64,000 nucleotides of DNA from Streptomyces lasiicapitis (GTDB lineage: Bacteria; Actinomycetota; Actinomycetes; Streptomycetales; Streptomycetaceae). A model generated the notes under the pieces. The model was not told where the DNA came from, made no database searches, and worked only from the letters and a program-made list of their open reading frames with translations. This document shows, piece by piece, positions 1 to 8,133 of the stretch. The stretch spans positions 4,532 to 68,531 of the forward strand of contig NZ_BMNG01000026.1 of assembly GCF_014646335.1 (NCBI RefSeq), given 5' to 3'. The position numbers and the translations under genes are program-made. Positions within the stretch are counted from its first letter, which is position 1. Each line of letters begins with the position of its first letter.

Positions 1-12
1 AGGGGGTCGGCG

Positions 13-161
13 GCGCGGAGCGTGGGCACGGGCGCGGAGCGCACGGGACCATCCGCCGACTCCCGCAGCGCGTGAGGGCGCGGAGCGCCCGGCTTGCCCG
101 GCACGGAGTGGCGGGCAGGCACGCGGCCAGGCGAGGGGCGGCGCGGAGCGGCGCCCCTCGC
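13..161. repeat. Cluster of four GCGCGGAGCG repeats with hairpins
   Basis: GCGCGGAGCG occurs at 13-22, 32-41, 78-87 and 141-150. The third copy sits in a perfect 6-bp stem with a GGA loop (76-90). The fourth sits in the loop of a perfect 10-bp stem formed by 131-140 and 152-161. No convincing gene covers bases 1-317; the open frames here are low-complexity Arg/Ala/Pro products of the repeats. The motif resembles the short GC-rich hairpins common in streptomycete intergenic and telomeric DNA, but nothing else here marks a telomere. Confidence 0.7.
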
Positions 162-317
162 CGTCCGGCGGCGCGGTCGCCGCGCGCCCTCACCCCACCC
201 CGCTGCGCCCCACCGCGCACCAGTGCCGGTCGGCCCCCCGCACAACGGCCACGACAACAACAGCCCTCGCGAGCGGGCCGGGCGCAGGAGCGATGGCCGA
301 CTTCACCGGCTGACGGT

Positions 318-893
318 TCAGTCGTCCGTGGCAGGCAGGCGGGCGAGCCCGGTCTCGTTCATGATGCGCTCGACTGTGGCCTCCAGCGGGGCGTCGGCGC
401 CGATCACCGTCTCCAGTCGGCCGGGGAGCAGGTCGCGCTCCCGGTACCACTCCTGCAGGTGGCGCTCGTTCACCTGCGCCAGGTACTGCGGGTCGGCCTT
501 CGAGGCGTGTCGGACCAGCGTCTCCTCGAGCGGGATGTCGAGGTAGTAGCAGCGGGAGGTGCCGCGGTGGTCGGCGACCAGGCGCGCGAGCATGTCGCCG
601 TAGCGGTCGGCGTACAGGATCCCTTCGACCACGACGTGGTAGCCGGCGTCGAGCGCGTAGCGGGCGGTCAGGTCGATCAGCCCGATGTTCTTGCCGCCCG
701 GCACGTCCCGTTCACGCAGCACGATGCGCCGGAGGTTGTCCTGACCGACCAGGGCCAGGCCGCGGCCAAACCGGTCCCGGATCCCTGCTGCCACTGACGA
801 CTTGCCTGATGCCGAGTTCCCGCGCACGACCACGAGCCGGGTCTTGTTACTTCCCACGATCACCCGCAGCACCGTAGCCGCCGCCACCGACAC
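318..893 (-). CDS. P-loop kinase, AAA_33/zeta-like
   Basis: A 191-aa single-domain P-loop protein. Walker A is GNSASGKSS at residues 25-33, and a hydrophobic strand ending in Glu (HVVVEG, residues 86-91) fits the Walker B region of the nucleotide-kinase/zeta-toxin-like group. That group phosphorylates small molecules or nucleotide sugars; the substrate here cannot be told. The start is GTG at 893; GTG at 860 (residue 12) is an alternative. It is divergent from the ParA-like gene at 1135. No partner antitoxin is seen next to it, so a solitary small-molecule kinase is as likely as a toxin. Confidence 0.8.
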   Translation of the reverse strand: MSVAAATVLRVIVGSNKTRLVVVRGNSASGKSSVAAGIRDRFGRGLALVGQDNLRRIVLRERDVPGGKNIGLIDLTARYALDAGYHVVVEGILYADRYGDMLARLVADHRGTSRCYYLDIPLEETLVRHASKADPQYLAQVNERHLQEWYRERDLLPGRLETVIGADAPLEATVERIMNETGLARLPATDD

Positions 894-1134
894 GCGACGC
901 CGACCGTGCCTCGTCGTCCGGTCCTATCGGCGTGTGGCCTGCGTGTTCTGCCGCGGGCGGGCTACCGTCTTGGTACGGCCAGTCGCGTACCGCCGTTCGC
1001 CACCGCCCTCGGGCCCACGCCGCCTCAAGGCACTCACGTGGTCAAGGTCTTTCGAGTCCCGCGCAGCAGCTCCTGAAACTTCGGCCCGTCGTTGCATGGG
1101 CAGAGGGCGTGGCTCTGCCCGTGAGGAGAACGTC

Positions 1135-2079
1135 GTGCCCAAGGGACAGTCCACGGCAGCGCAGCACGCCCGGCGAGAAGCCCGGCAAGGATCCAAGTAC
1201 ACGATCGCCCTCCGGCGGCAGCAGGCCGGCGGGGGCGAAGGCCAGGTGGTGCAGTTCCTGGCACCCGTGTTGTGCGAGCACGTCCATGTTGTCAGCGGTA
1301 TCGGGGCAGCGTGGGCTCGGCAGGGTCTGCGAGTCCTGCTCCTGCGGGAGCGCAGGTGGGAGTCGCCTCGCCCGCGCATGCGGATGGTTCCCCGAAAGGG
1401 GCGCCGCCTTCCGTCCTGGGTCGTGGAGGATCCGGCTCCGCGGTCAGGTCCGAAGACCGAAGTCCTGTGGAGTGCCCAGGAGGGAACCGGACAGCTCTCC
1501 GACATGCTGATGCACTGGGACGCCGAGGAGGAAGGCTCGAACGGCTGGGATGTTCACCTTCGGGAGGCCCTCGTCACCGCCCGCAGGGACTTTGATCTCG
1601 TCGTGCTCGTCCCGTGCTTCGAGTCATACCTCTGGCGGCCCTTCGCCGAAGCCGACCATCTGTTCGCGCTCACGGATGTTGGTGATCTGCCCCGCTCGGA
1701 GCGCCGACTGGCGCTGAACGGCAGTGAGCAGTTGCCACTCGAACGACAGCTCACTCCCAGACAGAGCGCGGCGATCCTGCGCGATCGCCATCTGTCGTTC
1801 CTACACGATCAGGATCACCGTCACCAGGTTGCGGTGCGAGGTGTGATCTGCCATGGCGCCACGGCTGTTCGCGACGTCGCCCCCGCCTTCTACGACAGCG
1901 TGAGCCTCGACATGACCGAGAGCGGATTGCCCTTGCTGGGCTGGGTGACCCTGCCGCGGAAGTTCAGGCCGCATGTTCCGTCTGCCGAACTGGCCGGAGA
2001 CGACCCGTTCGTGACGGCGCACGCCGTGGCCGCCGACGCCGCGCTTCGGACGCTGCCCCTGGTGTGCCCATCACGCTGA
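1135..2079 (+). CDS. ParA/MinD-like protein lacking Walker A
   Basis: A 314-aa protein. GTG at 1135 is chosen because GAGGAG lies just before it; the open frame runs further upstream but there it overlaps the divergent kinase gene. The N-terminus (PKGQSTAAQ, then a basic segment) and the order of beta strands (GLRVLLL near residue 65, FDLVVLVP near 160, VAVRGVICHG near 240, LLGWVTLP near 270) resemble streptomycete ParA-family ATPases used in plasmid partition. The usual KGGVGKT is absent: residues 41-58 have no P-loop. It may be a non-hydrolysing relative, a decayed copy, or only a distant homologue. Confidence 0.65.
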   Translation: MPKGQSTAAQHARREARQGSKYTIALRRQQAGGGEGQVVQFLAPVLCEHVHVVSGIGAAWARQGLRVLLLRERRWESPRPRMRMVPRKGRRLPSWVVEDPAPRSGPKTEVLWSAQEGTGQLSDMLMHWDAEEEGSNGWDVHLREALVTARRDFDLVVLVPCFESYLWRPFAEADHLFALTDVGDLPRSERRLALNGSEQLPLERQLTPRQSAAILRDRHLSFLHDQDHRHQVAVRGVICHGATAVRDVAPAFYDSVSLDMTESGLPLLGWVTLPRKFRPHVPSAELAGDDPFVTAHAVAADAALRTLPLVCPSR

Positions 2080-2091
2080 AGAGCGCGGAAT

Positions 2092-2124
2092 CCGGCCCCG
2101 CCCTCTGACCGGCTGCGGGGCCGG
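2092..2124. terminator. Bidirectional stem-loop terminator
   Basis: CCGGCCCCGC (2092-2101) pairs perfectly with GCGGGGCCGG (2115-2124) around a 13-nt loop. It lies between two convergent genes, 12 bp after the stop at 2079 and 10 bp from the stop at 2134, which is where a shared terminator is expected. Confidence 0.75.
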
Positions 2125-2133
2125 CTCACCCGA

Positions 2134-3123
2134 CTAGGCCGGGCGCCATTCACCCGGCTTGGCAACAGCGGCTGCTACACGCTCGCGTACGACAGCGGCG
2201 TGCGGGCCGCGCCTGAGTGACGAGGGCGCGAGGTGCGTGAAGCGCAGATCGACGAAAGCGGTCTGCTCCACGTCGCCCAGGCGCAGCATGTGCGGGGCGG
2301 TGTCGTAGAAGTCGATGCCGAACGGGGTGCGCCGCAGCGGAAGGCCGAAGTCGGGATCGGAGAGGGCGTCGGCCAGGCGATCATCCTGCCAGGCGATGCC
2401 CGGCCGATGGTCGAGGTCGAAGCACCAGCGCATCGCCTTCGAGCGGCAGGTGCCGGCGCCGAAGGGGTGTCCGATGTAGGCGCTGACGTCGTCGGCGCAT
2501 GCGACCTGGTGGAAGACCGGCAGGCGGCGCAGCAGGGCGCTGGCGCACCATGCTCCGCGCAGGAAGCGGCGCGACCACTCATCGGTGTAGTACTCCTGAT
2601 GGAAGAGGAGTTCAGCATCGGTCCAGGCAGCGCGGTTGCGCCAGGTCGGTTCCCATCCGCGGTCAAGCGTCTCGGTGAGCTTGTCGTGCTCGATCCGCTT
2701 CCACACCGATACCGCGGGCCCGGTCAGCACGAGCGACGTGTGCTGGCCGAGGCGGTGCAGCTCGATCGCCCGGTCGGTGTACTGGCGGATCCGTACGCCG
2801 GTGATACCGAAGACCTCGCTGGTCGGATCGTGGGAGGGCAGGAGGGCGCGCAGGACCCGCTCGGCGTGTGCCTCGCTCTCGACGTGCAGGGTGAGCGACT
2901 CGCTGCGTGGGATGACGCGGCGGATACCGAAGGTGTAGGCAGTGAACTCGTAGCGGCACCTGATGAGCTCACGCAGCGCATACGTCTCGAAGACCTGCTG
3001 GTCTCCCACTGCTTCGGGGATGAGCGCACGCGTCTGCTGCAGCGCCGCGCGGGCTTGGTCGTAGGACTCGCCGGTGAACAGGCCGCGGCGGGTGGCAAGG
3101 CGGCTCAGGCGGTCAGTGCGCAT
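2134..3123 (-). CDS. Hypothetical protein, 329 aa
   Basis: Start ATG at 3123. The protein is mixed alpha/beta, charged, without signal peptide or membrane segments. The N-terminal third is helical (Arg/Glu-rich), the middle is Trp-rich (TETLDRGWEPTWRNRAAW), and the C-terminal third holds several His and Asp residues (FDLDHRPGIAWQDD) that could bind metal, though no known catalytic pattern is clear. It stands alone, convergent with the ParA-like gene. I do not recognise the family; the codon usage supports a real gene. Confidence 0.75.
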   Translation of the reverse strand: MRTDRLSRLATRRGLFTGESYDQARAALQQTRALIPEAVGDQQVFETYALRELIRCRYEFTAYTFGIRRVIPRSESLTLHVESEAHAERVLRALLPSHDPTSEVFGITGVRIRQYTDRAIELHRLGQHTSLVLTGPAVSVWKRIEHDKLTETLDRGWEPTWRNRAAWTDAELLFHQEYYTDEWSRRFLRGAWCASALLRRLPVFHQVACADDVSAYIGHPFGAGTCRSKAMRWCFDLDHRPGIAWQDDRLADALSDPDFGLPLRRTPFGIDFYDTAPHMLRLGDVEQTAFVDLRFTHLAPSSLRRGPHAAVVRERVAAAVAKPGEWRPA

Positions 3124-3357
3124 GTCAGGGTCCCGTCCCCGTGCTGCTCGGCCCGTGCAGCACGGTGGGCATGACGAAGACCGTGCGTGTGACGTATTGC
3201 GGTGACGCGGTGAAGCCGAGCTCCTTCGCTTCAGCCCCTGGATGCCGAATGGGCCGAGACGTCCAGGAGAAGCGCGGCCCCATCGTGGCCACGCTCCCGA
3301 CGGTAGGTCATACCGTGCGTGCCGGCGGGCATCCAGCGAGGACGGCGTGTCCAGAAC

Positions 3358-3930
3358 TCACCTTGGGGTCGGCCGATCGCCGAGGTCGGCGTCTGCGGCC
3401 CAGGCCTGCCACACGTACGCGGCTGCCCGCGCGTAGCGGGCGGCTGGTGATCTTTCGTCGTCGAGGGTGTCCTCGTCGCTCGTGCACTCCCACCACATCT
3501 GGGCGGCCAGCGTGGCCAAGGCCAAGGCGCCTTCCGGCGGGAGTCGGTCGGCGGGCGTGTGTTGCAGGAGCTCGTCCATGGCCTTCCACTGCTCCGGGGC
3601 AAGGAGGCGGGCGGCTTCGATGAAGGTCAAGGGGAGGGTTCGTGCGGCGTGCCGCGCGGGCGAGTAGACGATGTGGCCGTCGTCCTCGTCGGTGACGGTG
3701 AACTGGCCGATGGGGCGCAGCAATCGTGTGCTGCCGTCGTACCGGGTCAAGGTCAGTTCGACCGTGCCGCTGACCCCGTCCTCCCGGACATCGGTGACGA
3801 CGCCCTGGTGCACTGAGTCGCGGCTGGGCCGCTCGTCCTCGCTGCTTGCCCATCGGTCGTCAAGGACGACCCGGCGTCCCCGCAGAGCAGGCCAGCCAAC
3901 GGCGGCTGTGTCACGCAGTTTCGAGTTCAC
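3358..3930 (-). CDS. Hypothetical protein, 190 aa
   Basis: The frame is open to 4260, but the upstream part overlaps the gene at 4001-5101 in another frame. GTG at 3930 follows GGGG at a suitable distance and starts a normal-looking sequence. Residues about 15-85 look like a small beta-barrel (GRRVVLDDRW, VVTDVREDGVSGTVELTL, FTVTDEDDGHIVYS); residues 100-190 are helical. It is 70 bp downstream of the DNA-binding protein gene on the same strand, so the two may be co-transcribed. The function is unknown. Confidence 0.7.
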   Translation of the reverse strand: MNSKLRDTAAVGWPALRGRRVVLDDRWASSEDERPSRDSVHQGVVTDVREDGVSGTVELTLTRYDGSTRLLRPIGQFTVTDEDDGHIVYSPARHAARTLPLTFIEAARLLAPEQWKAMDELLQHTPADRLPPEGALALATLAAQMWWECTSDEDTLDDERSPAARYARAAAYVWQAWAADADLGDRPTPR

Positions 3931-4000
3931 AGATCCCCATCGATTGATCGGCAGCGGACAGTGCACGGCCCCACTTCTACCGAGCGCACAACGCGTCGGG

Positions 4001-5101
4001 CTATACGGGCGGCGAGTGGATCTGAGCCGGGCGGCGCGTGCCGCGTCGGCCGTCGTGGACCGCGGCGAGCACTTCCTGGGGCGAGGGCTGCTGCTCCGCG
4101 CTGAGGTAACGGGTGCCCTCCCCCTCCGGCGGCCGCCCGGACTCCCGGCCGATCGGGTGCCGGCGGCTCGTCGCTGTCCGCCACCCGAAGCGCTCGTCCC
4201 ACACCAACGCCGGCACCGGCGCGTTGAAGGCGAGCACCACGGCTGCGGCCAGCACGTCATCGGCCACGTGCACCACGGCGACGTCCTGGTGCTGGGCCAG
4301 GCCGTCGGAAGCGAGCGCGTCGGCCACGTCCTGGACGTAGGGCCGCACTGCCCGAGCCCGCAGTTCGGTGCGTGCGTAGGCGATCGCCGTGCGGTGCACG
4401 GCCGTCGGGTAGCCGAGCTGGCTCGCGGCCGCTGCCGGCGTCAGGGTCGGATCGGTGGCGAGCAGGTCGGCGACGCGCTCGCCGCGCAGGCGGGACAGGG
4501 ATCGGGTGGCCGTCACGTACGACAGGCCGAGTTCGGCCATGACGGTCTTCGAGGTGACCGCGGCATCGACATCGAGCAGCGCGCTGACCCTCTGGGGGAT
4601 TTCGTCGCGGGGCACCATGTCGCCGCTGCCGCGCGGCCGGCCCGGATTGCCTGCGCGGCCCGGTCCGGCCTGCCGTGCCGCCTGGTACGCGGCCGCGATG
4701 TGCCGCGGGCAGTGCTCCACGCCTTTGATCTTGACCAGGTGCGGCTTGATCTGGGGGTCCGTCTTATAGGTGTCCCAGGACCTCGGCGACACCTGCAGCA
4801 GGGCGGCCGCCTCGTTGCGGTCGAGCAGGTCCTGGTCGTCGTCCGTGTCCGGGAGCGCGGGAACGGGCTCGTCGGCGTAGTGGGCCGCGGTCTGCTCGCT
4901 GTCCCAGAGCAGCACTCTCGCGTCGTCCGAGCTGATCGGTGCGGGGAAGTCCTCGGCGGTGTACGGCTTGTGCTTGGCGAACGTGCTCGGCTTCATGCCC
5001 GTGACCGGGTACGCGGCATGGGCCAGCTCGTCCCGTGTCTGCACGAACTCGGTGCGTCCGGCCCGGATCACACCGGCCACCCCGGCCGCAGCACTGCGCA
5101 C
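4001..5101 (-). CDS. HTH protein with C-terminal DUF6292-like domain
   Basis: A 366-aa protein. Residues about 90-115 (LLDRNEAAALLQVSPRSW) look like an excisionase/AlpA-type helix-turn-helix, and a second HTH-like stretch follows near residues 180-215. The last ~110 residues (YVQDVADALASDG, then PALVWDERFGWRTA) match my memory of the actinobacterial DUF6292 pattern of a Trp-rich 'WDERHGW' core. A DNA-binding accessory role is inferred. GTG at 5101 and GTG at 5071 are both possible starts; 5071 would overlap the stop of a 26-codon upstream ORF as GTGA. Confidence 0.7.
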   Translation of the reverse strand: MRSAAAGVAGVIRAGRTEFVQTRDELAHAAYPVTGMKPSTFAKHKPYTAEDFPAPISSDDARVLLWDSEQTAAHYADEPVPALPDTDDDQDLLDRNEAAALLQVSPRSWDTYKTDPQIKPHLVKIKGVEHCPRHIAAAYQAARQAGPGRAGNPGRPRGSGDMVPRDEIPQRVSALLDVDAAVTSKTVMAELGLSYVTATRSLSRLRGERVADLLATDPTLTPAAAASQLGYPTAVHRTAIAYARTELRARAVRPYVQDVADALASDGLAQHQDVAVVHVADDVLAAAVVLAFNAPVPALVWDERFGWRTATSRRHPIGRESGRPPEGEGTRYLSAEQQPSPQEVLAAVHDGRRGTRRPAQIHSPPV

Positions 5102-5148
5102 GGCGAATCAGCACTGTGCGGGACGCGGCGCACCTCTACGTGCGGCAT
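5068..5148 (-). CDS. Possible 26-aa leader ORF or frameshifted N-terminus
   Basis: ATG at 5148 follows AAGGAG at ideal spacing, the best ribosome-binding site in this region. It opens only 26 codons (MPHVEVRRVPHSADSPCAVL...) before a TGA whose bases overlap a GTG in the frame of the downstream DNA-binding protein. It is either a coupled leader peptide or the true N-terminus of that gene cut off by a frameshift. Confidence 0.3.
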   Translation of the reverse strand: MPHVEVRRVPHSADSPCAVLRPGWPV

Positions 5149-5389
5149 GGGTGGACTCCTTGGCGAGGCACGGGATTCGGGGCCGCCGGCCACCAGGCCG
5201 ACGAAAGAAAACTATCGGGCTTTCGAGAATGAGGGCAAGGAACGGCCCCGTTCTCCGCGGCGCCTCGCTACACTCGACACCGTCCACGTCCTTCAGGTTC
5301 GCCTTCAGGTAGTGGTCTTCGAGGCCGGCGCTCTTGCCACCCGCTTCGGCGGATTGGGCGCCGGCCGACTCATCCCCCACCTCGACCAA

Positions 5390-5728
5390 CTACACCGCCA
5401 TGTCGGCGAGCGGGAAGACGCCCCAGCTCCACTCGTCGTGGTCGTCGGTTTCGGCCATGAGGACCTGGTCCTCGCCCGTGGTGTCTGCCTGCTTCCGCGC
5501 CTGGCCTATCGCCGCCAGAAGCGCGGTGTGGAAGTTCTCGGGCAGCGGTGGGGTGCGCTTCCCCATGTACGTGCCCTCCTGGGCCAGCGCGACGGTCTCC
5601 TCCGACTCCAGCCGGGACGCGATGAGCTTGTGCCGATCGCAACTCAGATAGGTGATGGCGTCGGCCCGCACCAGGATGGATGTTCTGCGCTCCTGCAGGG
5701 GCGTGTCGAGCACCCAGACGTCCGCCAT
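5390..5728 (-). CDS. Hypothetical protein, 112 aa
   Basis: ATG at 5728 is preceded by GAGGAGGGGGA, a strong ribosome-binding site, so I prefer it to the upstream ATG at 5776. The product begins MADVWVLDTPLQERRTSILV and ends with an acidic, Trp-rich segment (AETDDHDEWSWGVFPLADM). There are no membrane segments and no known motif. It lies upstream of the HTH gene on the same strand, separated by about 290 bp. The family is not recognised. Confidence 0.7.
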   Translation of the reverse strand: MADVWVLDTPLQERRTSILVRADAITYLSCDRHKLIASRLESEETVALAQEGTYMGKRTPPLPENFHTALLAAIGQARKQADTTGEDQVLMAETDDHDEWSWGVFPLADMAV

Positions 5729-5850
5729 GGAGATCCCCCTCCTCAAATGACCAAGGGGTTCATCATGCCCCTTCATATGAGCGGGGAGTTGAGCTCTGGC
5801 GGGATCCGGTTGTCCGTAACCCGGTCGCCCGGTCTGCGTTGTCCGATGCG

Positions 5851-6054
5851 ATGAACGACACAGTGATCGACTTCAGCAGGGTGTGGGACTTCCTCGAGGA
5901 CCAGGAGGAACGGGTGGCGCTCATGAGCCAGGGCGAAGTGAGAGTGGCGTTCACACTGGCGCAGTGGATCAGGACTCACGATGACGGCGAGGCCGGCGAG
6001 CTCGCGGCCGCCTTCGTCGTCCAGCTCGCCGGACGCATGCCGACTCTGGACTGA
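5851..6054 (+). CDS. Small acidic hypothetical protein, 67 aa
   Basis: Starts MNDTVIDFSRVWDFLEDQEE; helical and strongly acidic, with a C-terminal amphipathic segment. The frame has coding-like third-position GC, unlike the antisense frame. No clear ribosome-binding site is visible before the ATG, which lowers confidence. It is divergent from the gene at 5728 and convergent with the one ending at 6126. Confidence 0.5.
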   Translation: MNDTVIDFSRVWDFLEDQEERVALMSQGEVRVAFTLAQWIRTHDDGEAGELAAAFVVQLAGRMPTLD

Positions 6055-6125
6055 GCTACCGGCCTGGACCGCGCGGCAACCCACCCGCCCATCCCCTCGC
6101 TCCTGCCGGATGATGAGCAGGTCTG

Positions 6126-7436
6126 TCACTTGCGTCGGCGGAACCAACGGCCCAGACCTCGGCGGCGCGGGTGCGGTGGAGGAAGCCGAGTCTCAGGCTG
6201 CGGGGGCCTGGACGGCCGCGGCGGATTCGCAGGCGGTGCAAGGGCGGCGGAGGCGGGGCCCTCCTCAGGTTTTGCCGGTGAGGGCTCATGGGGCGCGACA
6301 GGCCCGCCGGGCGGTGGTGATGCGAGAGCGTTGCCGGGCGGTGGACTGCTCAGCGGAGGCGGCGGCGCTACTGCTGGGGAAGGGAATGGCTCGACTCCTG
6401 CGGGCGGATTGCCAAGCGGCCGAGGAGCGGGTTGTCGGCGCGGGACAGCAGGGCGCTTGGGCGGCTTGGGGCGGCGTGCGCGCTCCTCGGTCTGGGCGAT
6501 GACGCGTTGGCGGGCCGTGACGGAGGGTGGGCAGGTCGGCTCGGAGACCTGCCCGGTCTCCTCATCGAGACTCCAGTACGCGACCTGCCAGTGCTCTGTG
6601 GCGAACAGGCGCAATTGTGGGGTCCGGCCCTTGGCGAAGATGTCCCAGTCGCCGACGGCCAGGACGTGCATCCCGATCCCGAGGGGCTTGATGAGGGTGT
6701 CGAAGGCGGAGCGCAGCAGCACATCGAAGCGCCCGGCGCCGGCGGGTACGTCGGCGCCGAGGACGGCGTAGGGGCGGCCGCTCTTGGCTTCGTGCCCGAT
6801 GCGCTGGACGGTTCCGTACAAGGCGATCGGGTGGGTGATCGGTGTCTTCGCGCGGCGCAGCTCGTACAGCCGGGCGTATGAGGTGGGTGCGGGGCCGTAG
6901 CAGAACTCTCCCCAGGGGATGGGGCGTTTGCGGCCGTGGGGTTGGACACGGAAGCGGTTGACGATCTCTTCGTCGAAATCGTGCAGCTGCAGGAAGCGGG
7001 CGACCTTCGCGGCGCTGTTGATGAGCGGGGGCAGCAGCGGCCGCACCGTGGTGATGTTCTGCCCGGCGGTCTCTCCGGGTACCGTGCCGTCACCTGGCGG
7101 TGGGGCTTCGGGGAGGCCGGTCAGGTCCTTGGGGAGGGTCAGGCGCAGGACGCCGGAGTCGTCGACGTGGGCCAGGTCGTGGGCGCCGTGGGCGATCGCG
7201 GTGATGACCGTGGTCGGGTTCAGCGGGCAGGTTCCTTCGTGCTCGGTGCTCGGAGCGAGCCGGAACTGTGCCCGGTAGGTGCTGCCGTTGCGCTTGGTGT
7301 AGCCGACCACCGATACGACGGCGCTCGCGCACTTCCAGCAGATGAGCGGGGTCCGCTTCAGCGCCTCTGCGTACTCGCCGGCGATCTGGTACGCGAAGAC
7401 GTGACGCTTGGTCTTCTCCACGCGGGCCCGGTGCAT
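6126..7436 (-). CDS. Hypothetical protein with CxxC motif and Pro-rich tail
   Basis: ATG at 7436 lies directly after GGAGGGGGAGGAG, better placed than the GTG at 7457. The product has 436 residues. Near the N-terminus CWKC, with a later CPLNP Cys, could form a zinc site. The central ~200 residues are mixed alpha/beta with a conserved-looking GDWDIFAKGRTPQLRLFA stretch. From about residue 310 on, the chain is almost entirely Pro/Ala/Ser with a basic end (RRRGLGRWFRRRK), as in plasmid or phage structural and scaffold proteins. The function is unknown. Confidence 0.7.
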   Translation of the reverse strand: MHRARVEKTKRHVFAYQIAGEYAEALKRTPLICWKCASAVVSVVGYTKRNGSTYRAQFRLAPSTEHEGTCPLNPTTVITAIAHGAHDLAHVDDSGVLRLTLPKDLTGLPEAPPPGDGTVPGETAGQNITTVRPLLPPLINSAAKVARFLQLHDFDEEIVNRFRVQPHGRKRPIPWGEFCYGPAPTSYARLYELRRAKTPITHPIALYGTVQRIGHEAKSGRPYAVLGADVPAGAGRFDVLLRSAFDTLIKPLGIGMHVLAVGDWDIFAKGRTPQLRLFATEHWQVAYWSLDEETGQVSEPTCPPSVTARQRVIAQTEERARRPKPPKRPAVPRRQPAPRPLGNPPAGVEPFPSPAVAPPPPLSSPPPGNALASPPPGGPVAPHEPSPAKPEEGPASAALAPPANPPRPSRPPQPETRLPPPHPRRRGLGRWFRRRK

Positions 7437-7560
7437 CTCCTCCCCCTCCGCAGCCACCGATACTCAGAGAACTCACCTGATCACGCCCCCGTGTTGGAAA
7501 GGAAGAGGGGGGTCAGTGAGCGTGGGCCGGGAGAAAGATCATTTCCATGGCGCAGTGGCT

Positions 7561-7566
7561 TAAAAT
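7561..7566 (+). promoter_or_regulatory. -10 box TAAAAT for a leaderless gene
   Basis: TAAAAT ends 6 nt before the GTG at 7573, so the predicted transcription start coincides with the first base of the start codon. No Shine-Dalgarno sequence is present between them. Confidence 0.55.
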
Positions 7567-7572
7567 GCACCC

Positions 7573-7728
7573 GTGCCCGATCCGCAGCGCTACCGCGTCA
7601 CCCTCACCCGCTCCGGTACCCGCATCGCGCAGGGCTGGTGGGGCGACCACGGCGGCCGCCCCGGCACCCGCATCGAGCTCGCCGAACGCGACGGCGACGA
7701 ATGGCGTGTACTGAAGAGCTGGCCGTAG
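7573..7728 (+). CDS. Small basic protein, 51 aa, leaderless
   Basis: GTG opens 51 codons: VPDPQRYRVTLTRSGTRIAQ, then GWWGDHGGRPGTRIELAERD and a final DEWRVLKSWP. This is a coherent alternating beta-type sequence with strong coding codon bias. It starts exactly where a transcript from the -10 box at 7561 would begin. It ends 4 bp before the stop of the convergent gene at 7733. The function is unknown; it may be a small SH3-like or beta-sheet protein. Confidence 0.65.
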   Translation: MPDPQRYRVTLTRSGTRIAQGWWGDHGGRPGTRIELAERDGDEWRVLKSWP

Positions 7729-7732
7729 CCGT

Positions 7733-7984
7733 CTACTCGGCCGGGTCCTCCTCCGCGTGCCGGACGGCGGCCTTCACCGCCTGCTCCAGGTCGTTTCGGG
7801 CCATGGTCACGTCATTGCGCGCGGCGTACTCGGTAACCGCGGCCTGGAAGTCCTCGGCGGCCGTGCGCCAGGTGCGCCACTGCTTCTCGTAGGCCTCGCC
7901 TTCGAGGCCCGCGAGCCTGGCTCGCGCCTCCTCGGCGGAACGTTCCTTCTTGATCAGCTCGACTGGGGGCTTGAAATCGCTCAC
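7733..7984 (-). CDS. Small helical hypothetical protein, 83 aa
   Basis: ATG at 7984. The sequence MSDFKPPVELIKKERSAEEA continues as one long, charged, amphipathic helix rich in Ala, Glu and Arg, likely a coiled coil. There are no membrane segments and no catalytic motif. Proteins of this type accompany plasmid and conjugative genes in Streptomyces, but I cannot assign a role. It is convergent with the 51-aa gene. Confidence 0.7.
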   Translation of the reverse strand: MSDFKPPVELIKKERSAEEARARLAGLEGEAYEKQWRTWRTAAEDFQAAVTEYAARNDVTMARNDLEQAVKAAVRHAEEDPAE

Positions 7985-8133
7985 ATGGCCAGATCTTAAG
8001 CCTCACCGCAGGTCACGCCGACCATCCGACTTACCGCCCACACGGGTGGCGCACCCCCGGAATCCGGCGCGGCGCACCTCCGGCTCCCGCTACGAAGATC
8101 ACGACCCTGTTGTCGTGCTCTTCGGAGGAGATC

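Noticed and set aside
1..317. Replicon telomere
   Set aside because: The hairpins are suggestive, but the window edge is arbitrary and no tpg/tap genes or longer palindrome series are present.
5108..5389. Possible 93-aa minus-strand gene
   Set aside because: TTG start without a ribosome-binding site, low-complexity product; it overlaps the likely promoter region of the HTH gene.
3671..5854. Long plus-strand open frame (727 codons) opposite three genes
   Set aside because: It is antisense to genes with better ribosome-binding sites and recognisable domains, and its product is Arg/Pro/Ser-rich without any motif.
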